Position numbers and translations under genes: made by a program
Notes under the pieces: model-generated
Seen by the model: the letters and a program-made list of their open reading frames with translations, nothing else
What the model was told of the DNA's origin: nothing
Databases searched by the model: none
NCBI GenBank assembly: GCA_902475645.1
Contig: CABSAH010000033.1
Location: 1-13,348, forward strand
Reading direction: 5' to 3'
From: an uncultured Christensenellaceae bacterium
Lineage (GTDB): Bacteria; Bacillota; Clostridia; Christensenellales; CAG-138
DNA: 13,348 nucleotides
In this document: positions 13,294 to 13,348 of the stretch, piece after piece
How the letters are laid out: the number at the start of each line of letters is the position of its first letter
Position numbering within the stretch: the first letter of the stretch is position 1

Positions 13294-13348
13294 GTGGAAT
13301 ATGATATTTTTTTGAGCCGCGTGCAATTATGCATAAATACAAATTCAA

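Overview
The window looks like a chromosomal segment of a spore-forming Bacillota, most likely class Clostridia. The best evidence is an almost textbook spoVT gene preceded by a sequence matching the sigma-G promoter pattern. A DUF4317 gene, strong AGGAGG-type ribosome binding sites and frequent ATA isoleucine codons in otherwise GC-balanced genes agree with this. I see no rRNA, tRNA, insertion sequence or CRISPR array.

Left part (1-3370): the tail of an unidentified plus-strand gene ends at a terminator facing spoVT (minus). Upstream of spoVT lie a 65-codon acetyltransferase remnant and a calcineurin-like phosphoesterase, both minus. A divergent promoter region at about 2030-2140 separates the phosphoesterase from a plus-strand DUF4317 gene, which ends at a terminator shared with the next, convergent operon.

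Middle part (3371-7369): a two-gene minus operon encodes beta-aspartyl dipeptidase (iadA) and an imidazolonepropionase-like amidohydrolase. It is divergent from a plus-strand MurR/RpiR-family regulator with an unusual AT-hook tail. The 583 bp between them hold strong promoters on both strands that point at each other across about 340 bp, nested inverted repeats, and one possible small gene. The regulator probably controls the dipeptidase operon.

Right part (7387-13348): a compact minus-strand operon runs from a 1479-residue secreted, repeat-rich surface protein to a 62-residue leader-like peptide, an HPr-kinase-like ATP-binding protein and a PqqD-family (RRE) peptide chaperone. The four genes are tightly packed: 18 bp between surface protein and peptide, 55 bp holding a strong hairpin between peptide and kinase, and a 4 bp overlap between kinase and chaperone. 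The operon ends at a symmetrical terminator shared with the regulator gene. Peptide, kinase and PqqD together look like a minimal ribosomally made, post-translationally modified peptide (RiPP) system without the usual cyclase, radical SAM enzyme or protease, joined to a giant exported protein that lacks a recognisable wall anchor. This is the most promising candidate for an undescribed system here.
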